DNA from: Streptomyces sp. NRRL B-24085
GTDB taxonomy: Bacteria > Actinomycetota > Actinomycetes > Streptomycetales > Streptomycetaceae
Direction: 5' to 3'
NCBI RefSeq assembly: GCF_001282115.1
Contig: NZ_LJBR01000206.1
Location: forward strand, 1-42,677
DNA length: 42,677 nucleotides
Position numbers and translations under genes: made by a program. Positions 16,815 through 24,524 of this stretch are shown here, in pieces. Below the pieces are notes generated by a model. It worked only from the letters and a program-made list of their open reading frames with translations, was not told the origin of the DNA and searched no databases. Position 1 is the first letter of the stretch. Every line of letters starts with the position of its first letter.

Positions 16815-19421
16815 GTGACAGCGGGAAGCGACTCGGTTCTCGAACTGCTGCCGATGGTGTTCGCCGCGCCCAGGCAGGCGCTGGCGAGGGCAGAGGAAGT
16901 GCTCGGCTCGGACCCCTCACCGCTGCACGCCTCCGTCGCCCACCAGGTCATCGGCATCTGGCAGCGGGACTGGGGCGACATGCGGATCGCCCTGGACCAT
17001 CTGCGCCGGGCCCGCGATCTCGCGGCCCGCTCGGAGTCGTCCGACCGGGAGGCAGACGTACTGGCCGCGCTCGGGGTGGCGCTGGTGCACGCCGGGCGCA
17101 CCCGGCAGGGTCTGGAGTCGCTGGAGCGGGGCGTCGCGGTCAGCAGCGGGCACACCAGGGCGCAGGTCCTGTTCCGGCGGGCGTACGCCTCCTGGGTCCT
17201 CGGGCATCACCGGGCGGCGCTGGAGGACGTACGGCGGGCCGTGCCGGTGCTGCGGCAGGCGGACGACGTGATCTGGACGGCGCGGGCGCTGACCCTGCGG
17301 GCCACCGTGCACCTGGCGCTCGGGGCGGTGGAGCGGGCGGACGCCGACTTCACGGCGGCCGAGGCGCTGTGGGACACCACGGGTCAGGAGCACGACAAGG
17401 CGGACGCGGTGGAGAGCCGGGGTCTTGCCGCCTACCGGTCCGGGGACATCCCGGCCGCGCTGCGGCTGCTCGACGAGGCGCAGGAGCGGTACGCCAAGCT
17501 CGGCACGCCGACGTTCATGCTCACCGTCCGGCGCTGCGAGGTGCTGATGGCCGCGGGGCTGGCCCCGGAGGCACTCGCGGAGGCCGACGCGGCGATCAGG
17601 GTGCTCGACGGGATAGGCGGGCAGTCCACCCTCAAGGCCGAACTGCTGCTCGCCGCCGCGCGGGCGGCCCGGCACGCGGGGGACGCGCACACCGCGATCG
17701 CCCGCGCCGACATGGCGGTCCGGCTGTTCGCGGGGCAGCGGCGCACCTGGTGGGAGACGCACGCACGGCTGGTGCTGATCGAGGCGCGGGTCGCCGCCGG
17801 GCGCGGCTCGGGACGGCTGGTCGCGGACGCGGCCGCGGTCGCCGACCGGCTGGCCTCCTTCGGCGCGCCGGCCGCCCCCGAGGCCGCCCTCCTCGCGGGC
17901 CGGATCGCCCTCGGCCTCGGCTGGCGGGAGGACGCCCGGCGGCATCTGGAGGTGGCCGCCCGCAGCCGGCACAGCGGACCGCCGCTGGCCCGGATGACGG
18001 GCTGGGCGGCGCGGGCGCTGTGGGCGCGGGCGATGGGGTCCGACCGGGGGGTGCTGGAGGCCTGCCGCCGTGGTCTGGACGTCCTCGACGATCACCGCAC
18101 GACCCTGGGCGCCTCGGAACTGCGGGCCCGGGCCACCGCGCAGGGCGCCGAGCTCGCCGGGCTCGCGGCGCGTGCCTCGCTCGCGTCGGGCGGGCCGCGG
18201 CGGTTGCTGGTGTGGAGCGAGCGCTGGCGGGCGACGGTGCTGTCCGCGCCGCCGACCCGCCCGCCGGCCGACCCGGCCCTGCTCAGCGACCTCACCGCCT
18301 TCCGGGAGATAGCGGCCCGCGCGGAGGCAGCCCGGATGGAGGGCCGCCCCGTGCCGACGCTGGAGCGTGAACAGCGCCGCCTGGAACGGGAGATCCGCTC
18401 CCGCACCCTCCACATCCGCGGCGACGCGCCCGGCGACGGCTACCGGTTCGACCCCGGCAGACTGCTGGAACGGCTGGGGGACGACGTACGGCTGGTGGAA
18501 CTCGCCGTGCTGGACGGGCGGGTTCAGGTGCTGCTGTGCGCGCAGGGGCGGGTGCGGCGGTTCGAGGCCGGGCTGCTGGCAGACGCGGAGCGCGAGGCGG
18601 AGCACGTCCAGGCGGGGCTCAGACGGCTGGCCCATCCGGGGGCGGAGGCACGGGTCCCGGTGGTGGAGGCGGCCGGGCGGCGGCTGGAGGAGCTGCTGCT
18701 CGGGCCGGCGGCGGCGCGGCTCGGCTCAGGTCCGGTCGTGGTGGTGCCGCCGGGGCGGCTGCACCAGGTGCCGTGGGCGCTGCTGCCCTCGCTGCGGGAC
18801 CGGGTGTTCAGCGTGTCGCCGTCGGCGAGCAGTTGGCTGCGGGCCCGTGACACCGTGCCGCCGCCGGGCGGCCGTCAGGTGCTGGTGCGCGGTCCGGGGC
18901 TGGCCACCGGGGGCGCCGAGGTGCCCGAACTGGCCGGCCGGCACGGCTCCGCTACGGTCCTGGAGCACGAGGACGCGCGTGTGCCACGGGTGTTGGAGGA
19001 ACTGGACGGGGCGGCGCTGGCGCACATCGCCGCGCACGGCACGTTCCGTGCGGACAGCCCGCTGTTCTCGTCGCTGCGGATGGCCGACGGGCCGCTCATC
19101 GTCCATGACTTCGAGCGGCTGGACCGCAGCCCGTACCGGATCATCCTGTCCTGCTGCGACACCGCCCGGTTCGCCTCGGTCGGCGCGGACGAACTGCTCG
19201 GCCTGGTCACCGCGTTGCTGCCGCTGGGCACGGCGGGGGTGGTGGCGTGCAGCGCGCCGGTGAACGACGAGGCGGTGGTGCCGCTGATGCTCACCCTGCA
19301 CAAGGGGCTGAGCGCGGGGGCGTCCCTGGCGGAGGCGCTGCGTGACGCGCGGGCCGCGCTGCCGGGGGACGCGGTGCACCGGGCGACGGGGTGGGCGTTC
19401 TCGGCGTTCGGGGCAGCGTGA
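16815..19421 (+). CDS. helical-repeat (TPR-like) CHAT-domain protease
   Basis: An 868-residue protein. Residues about 30-470 are tandem helical hairpins of TPR type (ALGVALVHAGRTRQGLESLE, FRRAYASWVLGHHRAALEDV). A linker leads to the C-terminal CHAT domain, a caspase-like cysteine peptidase fold. The catalytic dyad is intact: H741 in AHIAAHGTF and C781 in LSCCDTA. Such proteins cleave partner proteins when their repeats sense a signal. GTG 16815 is chosen because it follows a -10-like box; an in-frame GTG at 16779 is the alternative. It is divergent from the subtilisin/sigma/acidic operon, with 109 bases between, and ends at a strong bidirectional hairpin. Confidence 0.92.
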   Translation: MTAGSDSVLELLPMVFAAPRQALARAEEVLGSDPSPLHASVAHQVIGIWQRDWGDMRIALDHLRRARDLAARSESSDREADVLAALGVALVHAGRTRQGLESLERGVAVSSGHTRAQVLFRRAYASWVLGHHRAALEDVRRAVPVLRQADDVIWTARALTLRATVHLALGAVERADADFTAAEALWDTTGQEHDKADAVESRGLAAYRSGDIPAALRLLDEAQERYAKLGTPTFMLTVRRCEVLMAAGLAPEALAEADAAIRVLDGIGGQSTLKAELLLAAARAARHAGDAHTAIARADMAVRLFAGQRRTWWETHARLVLIEARVAAGRGSGRLVADAAAVADRLASFGAPAAPEAALLAGRIALGLGWREDARRHLEVAARSRHSGPPLARMTGWAARALWARAMGSDRGVLEACRRGLDVLDDHRTTLGASELRARATAQGAELAGLAARASLASGGPRRLLVWSERWRATVLSAPPTRPPADPALLSDLTAFREIAARAEAARMEGRPVPTLEREQRRLEREIRSRTLHIRGDAPGDGYRFDPGRLLERLGDDVRLVELAVLDGRVQVLLCAQGRVRRFEAGLLADAEREAEHVQAGLRRLAHPGAEARVPVVEAAGRRLEELLLGPAAARLGSGPVVVVPPGRLHQVPWALLPSLRDRVFSVSPSASSWLRARDTVPPPGGRQVLVRGPGLATGGAEVPELAGRHGSATVLEHEDARVPRVLEELDGAALAHIAAHGTFRADSPLFSSLRMADGPLIVHDFERLDRSPYRIILSCCDTARFASVGADELLGLVTALLPLGTAGVVACSAPVNDEAVVPLMLTLHKGLSAGASLAEALRDARAALPGDAVHRATGWAFSAFGAA

Positions 19422-19448
19422 CGGCTCCGGCGGTGCGTGCAGTGTGTG

Positions 19449-19494
19449 GGGGCGGCCTGACCCCTCCCCCGAATACTGGGGGTCAGACCGCCCC
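19449..19494. terminator. bidirectional terminator between convergent genes
   Basis: GGGGCGG-C-CTGACCCC (19449-19464) pairs with GGGGTCAG-A-CCGCCCC (19479-19494), giving 15 pairs with one mismatch. It lies between the CHAT gene and the convergent LAL regulator. Confidence 0.85.
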
Positions 19495-19509
19495 GGTCCG
19501 GTGTACGGC

Positions 19510-21354
19510 TCAGGCCGGCTGTGCCTCCGGCAGCTCCACCAGGCAGGGCAGCGCGTCGCGGTCGCTCGCGCCGAGGCGGGCGTACGCGCTGTAGAGGTGG
19601 TTCCCGACCGTACGGATCGACAGGGTCAGCTTCTCCGCGATCTGGCGGTTGCTCAGTCCGGCGGCCGCGAGGGTGACGATCTGCCGCTGGCGGGCGGTGA
19701 GTTCGCCCAGCACCAGCCCGGACAGGGCCGGGGTGCGGGCGCCCTGGCAGCGCCGGGCCAGCGCGGCGGCCCGGGTGCGTGAGGTGCGGGCGGCGCTCGG
19801 GTCGCGGTGCGCCCCTACGGCCTGGGCGTACGCCTCGGCCGCGAAGAGCAGGAAACCGCGCTCCTCCAGAGCCCGCGCGACCTCGTCGAGGGCGGGACCG
19901 TCGCCGCGGGCGAGGGCCTCGGCGTGATCGGCGAGGACGCCGCTCAGCCGGCCGACGGCCCGGTCGGGCACGCCGAGGCGGACGGCGTCGTAGGGGTCGG
20001 CTGTCCCGAGGGCCGCGTCGAGATCGCCGCGGGCGGCGGCCCGCCAGGTGACCGCGGCGACGGCCGGCCGGCCGCCACCCGGCTCGGCCGGGGGCGGGGC
20101 GGCGTCGCCGGTGGCCGCGCCGGCCGGGCCCGGCGTTGGCTCCGGATCGCCCGACTGGGCCGCCGCCAGGGCGAGTTCGAGGCGGCAGGACTCGGCGTCC
20201 GGGGTGGTGCGCAGGCCCTGCCCGGCCCAGGCCGCGGCCTCGCGCAGTTCGCCGCGCAGGCGGGCGAAGCGGGCCCGAACGGCCGCGTGCCGGCCCGGGA
20301 TGCCGCCGTGCTCGGCCACCAGCCACTCCCCCACGGGCGCCGGGACGGCTCGTACGTCCGCCTCAGCGATCGCCCGGGTCAGGGTGGCCGTCTCGGCCTC
20401 CAGGGCGGCCGCGCAGCGGTCCGGGGCGCCGGTCAGCCGTCGGGCCCGCAGGCGTCCGGCGGCCGCTCGCAGCACCGGGCCGTACAGGGGGTGGGCGAGG
20501 CGTACGGCGCCCTGTTCGCCGACGTGGACCAGGCCGTCGGCCTCCAGAGCCTCCAGGGCGGCGAGATCGAGCGTGTCGGCGTCCGTCGGGAGCGGCTCGC
20601 CGAAGGCCAGGCGGTCCAGGGTCTCCCGTTCGGGACCGCTGCGGTCGAGGAGGTGAGCGGTGCGCTCGCGCATGGTCGCGGTGACCGGCACCGGCCCGCG
20701 CCACTCCCGGTCGGCCGAGTCCGGGAGCCGGTGCAGCAGCCCGCGCTCGCGCACCGCGTCCACCAGCTCGCGCAGCAGTCGCAGATCGCCCTGGCACAGG
20801 CGGTGCAGCCGGTTGACGGTGAGGGCTTCCAGACCGCCGGTGCCGGCCGCGAGCAGCCGCGCGGTCTCCTCGCGGGGCAGCGGTGCCAGGGCGAGGCGCG
20901 GCAGGAGCTCTCCGGTCCAGAGCCGGGAGACCGCCTCCGGTGCCCGCACGCCCTCGGTGGCGACCACCAGGAGCCGGGTGCGGCCGTGCACCGCGAGCTG
21001 GTGGACCAGGGCGGCCGAGGCGTCGTCCAGCAGATGGGCGTCGTCGACGAGCAGCAGCCGCACGGAGGACATGAGGTGGACGGCTCGGTGCAGGGACACC
21101 GTCTCCGGCAGGAGGTGCGCGAAGGCGGCGAACGGGAGCCCGCGGGCCTCGGGCGTGCCCACCACCCGCGCGCAGTCCGTCCCGCGTACGGCCTCCGTGA
21201 CGAGCCGGGTCTTGCCCCGGCCCGCCGGCCCGGTCACCGCGATGCCCTGCCGTCCCCCGGTCATGGACCTGCGGACCAGCTCGAGTTCGTCCTCCCGGCC
21301 GGTGAACGGCCAGGGCAGCTCCGGTGTCTTCGCGTCCCGTTCGAAAGTCGTCAC
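19510..21354 (-). CDS. LAL-type ATPase transcriptional regulator with LuxR DNA-binding domain
   Basis: A 614-residue regulator. An N-terminal AAA/STAND-type ATPase carries Walker A GPAGRGKT (residues 42-49) and Walker B LLLVDDAH. A long helical middle region follows, then a C-terminal LuxR helix-turn-helix (about 550-605: ELTARQRQIVTLAAAGLSNR then KLTLSIRTVGNHLYSAY). It is shorter than typical LAL proteins of about 900 residues. The GTG start lies at 21354. It is divergent from the metzincin gene, and the 97 bases between contain inverted and direct copies of an ACTCAG-type element, so it may control that gene. The ligand is unknown. Confidence 0.88.
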   Translation of the reverse strand: MTTFERDAKTPELPWPFTGREDELELVRRSMTGGRQGIAVTGPAGRGKTRLVTEAVRGTDCARVVGTPEARGLPFAAFAHLLPETVSLHRAVHLMSSVRLLLVDDAHLLDDASAALVHQLAVHGRTRLLVVATEGVRAPEAVSRLWTGELLPRLALAPLPREETARLLAAGTGGLEALTVNRLHRLCQGDLRLLRELVDAVRERGLLHRLPDSADREWRGPVPVTATMRERTAHLLDRSGPERETLDRLAFGEPLPTDADTLDLAALEALEADGLVHVGEQGAVRLAHPLYGPVLRAAAGRLRARRLTGAPDRCAAALEAETATLTRAIAEADVRAVPAPVGEWLVAEHGGIPGRHAAVRARFARLRGELREAAAWAGQGLRTTPDAESCRLELALAAAQSGDPEPTPGPAGAATGDAAPPPAEPGGGRPAVAAVTWRAAARGDLDAALGTADPYDAVRLGVPDRAVGRLSGVLADHAEALARGDGPALDEVARALEERGFLLFAAEAYAQAVGAHRDPSAARTSRTRAAALARRCQGARTPALSGLVLGELTARQRQIVTLAAAGLSNRQIAEKLTLSIRTVGNHLYSAYARLGASDRDALPCLVELPEAQPA

Positions 21355-21370
21355 GGAAGGTAGAGCACCG

Positions 21371-21403
21371 CTACTCAGTCCTGATACAGGGGGACTTGAG
21401 TAG
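21371..21403. promoter_or_regulatory. inverted repeat between the LAL regulator and metzincin genes
   Basis: CTACTCAGTCC (21371-21381) and GGACTTGAGTAG (21392-21403) are inverted copies with one bulged base. A further ACTCAG lies just downstream. It is a likely operator in a divergent promoter region. Confidence 0.5.
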
Positions 21404-21450
21404 CCCCCGACTCAGGCGTCCCGGGACGCCCGACGGGCACGCTGAACGCC

Positions 21451-22536
21451 ATGACCGCACGCTACTGCTCCCTCGCGCAGCAGTCGGCTCCGGTGTTCGC
21501 ACCGGGGCTGGCCGCCGAGCGGCTGAGTGCGCTCATCGGCGGCAGCCGGATGTGGGTCGACGGCACGGTCCTGCACTACTGCTTCTTCGACGGCGACACC
21601 GACGGGTCGGTCATTCCTGTTCCGGGGACCGGGCAGTCCCGCCGGGTGTCGTGGGGTGGCGCCAAGGAGCAGCAGGACGTGGTGCGCGAGTGCTTCAAGG
21701 AGTGGCAGGACCTCGGGATCGGGGTGAGGTTCGCCGAGGTCGGCGATCGTTCGGAGGCCGAGCTGCGCATCGGGTTCCAGATCGGCGACGGCTCCTGGTC
21801 GACCGTGGGCAAGGACGCGCTCCTGGTCGGTCTGCACGACCGCACCATGAACTTCGGGTGGGACCTGACCGCGCCGGGGGAGCGCGGGACGGCCCTGCAC
21901 GAGATCGGGCACGCGCTCGGCATGCTGCACGAGCACCAGAGTCCGTTCGCCGGGATCCACTGGGACGACGAGGCCGTCTACGCCGATCTGGCGGGCCCGC
22001 CGAACTTCTGGAGCCGGGACCGGACGTTCTTCAACATCCTGCGCAAGCTCGACCCGGACGAGGTCAACGGCTCCGTCTGGGACCCGCAGTCGATCATGGA
22101 GTATCCCTTCGAGGCGGGGCTGATCCTGGAGCCCGAGCAGTACCGTGCGGGCCTCAATCCGCCCGGCACGCTGTCGGCCGCCGACAAGGAGTACGTCCTG
22201 CGCTGGTACCCGCCGACCGCACCGGGTCGGCCGCCGGCGCTGGTGCCCTTCCGGTCCGCGCCGCTCGGGCTCGGCCCGGGCGGGCAGGCCGACTTCACCG
22301 TGGAACCGCCGGAGACCCGCGAGTACACCGTGGGCACCTTCGGCGACGGCGACACCGTCGTCGTGGTCTTCGAGGAACGGGACGGAGAAGCCCGCTACCT
22401 CGCCGGCCGGGACGACGGAGGAACTCCGCACAACGCCACGCTCAGGGCCCGTCTCGTCAAGGGCCGCCGCTACTTCGTCCGTGTGCGCCTGTACTCCGCG
22501 TGGGGTTCGGGGGAAACCGCGGTCATGTGCTGGTGA
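21451..22536 (+). CDS. astacin-like (M12A-type) metzincin zinc protease
   Basis: A 361-residue metalloprotease. The zinc site is H150-E-I-G-H154-A-L-G157-M-L-H160, the metzincin HEXXHXXGXXH motif. A Met-turn reads S-I-M216-E-Y218, with the Tyr of astacins. Residues 255-361 form a separate beta-rich C-terminal domain (VEPPETREYTVGTFGDGDTV), perhaps for binding. There is no obvious signal peptide, which is unusual for the family, so it either acts inside the cell or leaves by another route. There is no strong Shine-Dalgarno before ATG 21451. It is divergent from the LAL regulator, and a 16-bp perfect hairpin follows. Confidence 0.88.
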   Translation: MTARYCSLAQQSAPVFAPGLAAERLSALIGGSRMWVDGTVLHYCFFDGDTDGSVIPVPGTGQSRRVSWGGAKEQQDVVRECFKEWQDLGIGVRFAEVGDRSEAELRIGFQIGDGSWSTVGKDALLVGLHDRTMNFGWDLTAPGERGTALHEIGHALGMLHEHQSPFAGIHWDDEAVYADLAGPPNFWSRDRTFFNILRKLDPDEVNGSVWDPQSIMEYPFEAGLILEPEQYRAGLNPPGTLSAADKEYVLRWYPPTAPGRPPALVPFRSAPLGLGPGGQADFTVEPPETREYTVGTFGDGDTVVVVFEERDGEARYLAGRDDGGTPHNATLRARLVKGRRYFVRVRLYSAWGSGETAVMCW

Positions 22537-22590
22537 CAGCGCAGTCGGGCCGCACGGACGAGGCTGGACCACTGTCCGGCGCCGGGGGAA

Positions 22591-22638
22591 TGGCCGGAAG
22601 TACGTAGCCTTCGGGGGAGGGATACGTACTTCCGGCCA
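22591..22638. terminator. perfect 16-bp inverted repeat after the metzincin gene
   Basis: TGGCCGGAAGTACGTA (22591-22606) and TACGTACTTCCGGCCA (22623-22638) with a 16-base loop. It lies between the plus-strand protease and the minus-strand GNAT remnant, so it could stop both. Confidence 0.75.
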
Positions 22639-22714
22639 CGCGGCGTCCAAGAGGCCTCTCACATGGAGGACCGGTGCGAGGCATGCGTCGGCGTTCGGCG
22701 GCTGAACCGCCCGC

Positions 22715-22985
22715 TCACCGCAGGTCGCGGGTGAAGACGACTCGGGGCGGCCGGGGCCGTCGTAGTCCTCCACCACGCGTCGTCGCGGACGGCGATCAGG
22801 TGGACGTATCCGGTGCGGTCGGGGGCGACGAAGCCGATCAGGTAGCCGCGGATGCCGTTCTCGGCGCGGGCGACCAGGCAGGTCGAGCCGAACTGCCGCA
22901 CCAGCGCCGTGAGATGGAGAGCGCCCAGGTCACGTTCGCCCCAGTAGCGGGAGTGGTCCTCCAGGACCTGGTGGAGGTCGTTCAC
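22715..22985 (-). pseudogene. decayed GNAT N-acetyltransferase
   Basis: The N-terminal half of a GNAT is clear from GTG 22985 (NDLHQVLEDHSRYWGERDL to YVHLIAVRDDA). At about 22778 the frame breaks. The next frame gives VVEDYDGPGR, and a further shift near the GGGG at 22744-22747 gives RVVFTRDLR and a stop at 22715. These are the usual last 20 residues of this GNAT type. About 60-70 residues holding the acetyl-CoA loop are missing between the pieces. I therefore read it as an internal deletion plus frameshifts. It lies downstream of the monooxygenase operon and its terminator. Confidence 0.75.
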
Positions 22986-23017
22986 GTCGGCGTGGCCGTC
23001 TTCGCGGGCGAGGTCTC

Positions 23018-23057
23018 CCGCTTCGGCGCGGCGGCGGGGCGGGCCGCGCCGAAGCGG
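23018..23057 (-). terminator. terminator of the flavin-monooxygenase operon
   Basis: Perfect 15-bp stem: CCGCTTCGGCGCGGC (23018-23032) and GCCGCGCCGAAGCGG (23043-23057), loop 10 bases, 72 bases past the monooxygenase stop. Confidence 0.85.
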
Positions 23058-23129
23058 TCGCGTACGGACGGTCGGTGGGCACTCCCGGGCACCGGCTCGA
23101 CCGGGCGCGGTGACCCGGCCCGAACAGGG

Positions 23130-24503
23130 CTAGGCCACCCGCTGCTCGCCCTTGACGTCGTCGGGGTGTGCGAGGCCGAGCTGGTGGCGCAGGGTCGGGC
23201 CCTCGTACTCGGTGCGGAAGACGCCCTGTTCCTGGAGGAGCGGGACGACCTTGTCGGCGAAGGCGTCGAGGCCGGTCGGGGTGATGTGCGGGACCAGGAT
23301 GAAGCCGTCGCTGGCGTCGGCCTGCACGTAGTCGTTGATGGTGCGGGCGATCGTCTCCGGTGAGCCGACGAAGTTCTGCCGGTTGCCGGTGTGGATGACC
23401 AGGTCGCGGATGGACCACTTGTTGGCCTCGGCCAGCTCGCGCCACTCGCGGGCGGTGGCCAGCGGGTCCCGGTACATGCGGACCTGGGCACGGCCCCGGG
23501 AGATGTGCTCCTCGCTCACCAAGGGGTCGATGTCGGGCAGCGGCCCGTCGGGGTCGTACGACGACAGGTCCCGGTTCCAGACGAACTCCAGGTGCTTGAG
23601 CGCGGTGGCGCCGCTGACCTGTTGGCGTCGGACGGTCCGGGCCAGTTCCTCGGCCTCGGCGTCGGTGTCGGCGAGGGCGAAGGAGGCGGCGGGCAGGATC
23701 AGCAACTGGTCGTGGCGGCGGCCGTACTTGGCGAGCCGGTTCTTGACGTCGGTGTAGAAGGCCCGGCCCTCGTCGAGGGTGGCGTACCGGCTGAAGATGG
23801 CGTCGGCGGAGGAGGCGGCGAACTCGCGGCCCTCGTCCGAGTCCCCCGCCTGGAAGATCACCGGACGGCCCTGCGGGGAGCGCGGGACGTTGAACCGGCC
23901 GTGGATGTCGAAGTGCTGTCCGGTGTGGACGAAGGAGCCGGCCTTGGCGTCCCGCAAGAACGCGCCGGAGGCCTGGTCGGCGAGGATCTCGTCACCCTGC
24001 CAGGAGTCGAAGAGCTCCTGGGTGGTGGCGAGGAACTCCTTGGCGCGGGAGTAGCGCTCCTCCTGCGGGAGGAAGCCGCCGCGGCGGAAGTTCTCGCCGG
24101 TGAAGGCGTCCCAGGAGGTGACGACGTTCCAGGCGGAGCGGCCGCCGGAGAGGTGGTCGAGGCTGGCGAACTGGCGGGCCACCTCGTAGGGCTCGTTGAA
24201 GGTGGAGTTGATGGTGCCGGTCAGGCCGAGGTGTTCGGTGACGGCGGCGAGCGCGGCGAGGACCGTGAAGGTGTCGGGGCGGCCGACCACGTCCAAGTCG
24301 TATATCTTCCCGCCCTGTTCGCGCAGGCGCAGGCCCTCGGCGAGGAACAGGAAGTCGAACTTGGCGCGTTCGGCGGTCCTCGCGAAGTGCGCGAAGGAGC
24401 TGAACTCGATGTGGCTGCCGGCCTCGGGGTCGCTCCACACGGTGGTGTTGTTGACGCCCGGGAAGTGGGCGGCGAGGTGGATCTGCTTCAGGGGCTTGGA
24501 CAT
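23130..24503 (-). CDS. NtaA/SnaA/DszA-family FMN-dependent monooxygenase
   Basis: A 457-residue luciferase-like (LLM) flavin monooxygenase. The length and the motifs LGLTGTINSTFNEPYEVARQ, GGRSAWNVVTSWD and SPQGRPVIFQAGDSDEGREF mark the NtaA/SnaA/SoxA(DszA) subgroup, which includes Bacillus YtnJ and YxeK. These use reduced FMN and O2 to oxidise C-S or C-N compounds. The ATG at 24503 has GGAAGG upstream. It is the last gene of the sulfur operon, 21 bases after a second LLM gene. By analogy with YxeK it may oxidise N-acetylated S-substituted cysteines; the exact substrate is inference. Confidence 0.9.
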   Translation of the reverse strand: MSKPLKQIHLAAHFPGVNNTTVWSDPEAGSHIEFSSFAHFARTAERAKFDFLFLAEGLRLREQGGKIYDLDVVGRPDTFTVLAALAAVTEHLGLTGTINSTFNEPYEVARQFASLDHLSGGRSAWNVVTSWDAFTGENFRRGGFLPQEERYSRAKEFLATTQELFDSWQGDEILADQASGAFLRDAKAGSFVHTGQHFDIHGRFNVPRSPQGRPVIFQAGDSDEGREFAASSADAIFSRYATLDEGRAFYTDVKNRLAKYGRRHDQLLILPAASFALADTDAEAEELARTVRRQQVSGATALKHLEFVWNRDLSSYDPDGPLPDIDPLVSEEHISRGRAQVRMYRDPLATAREWRELAEANKWSIRDLVIHTGNRQNFVGSPETIARTINDYVQADASDGFILVPHITPTGLDAFADKVVPLLQEQGVFRTEYEGPTLRHQLGLAHPDDVKGEQRVA

Positions 24504-24524
24504 GGGTGCGGGGGTCCTTCCGGC

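Noticed and set aside
14131..19421. A type III-E CRISPR (Craspase) locus
   Set aside because: CHAT protease and sigma factor are present, but there is no gRAMP effector, no repeat-spacer array and no cas1/cas2.
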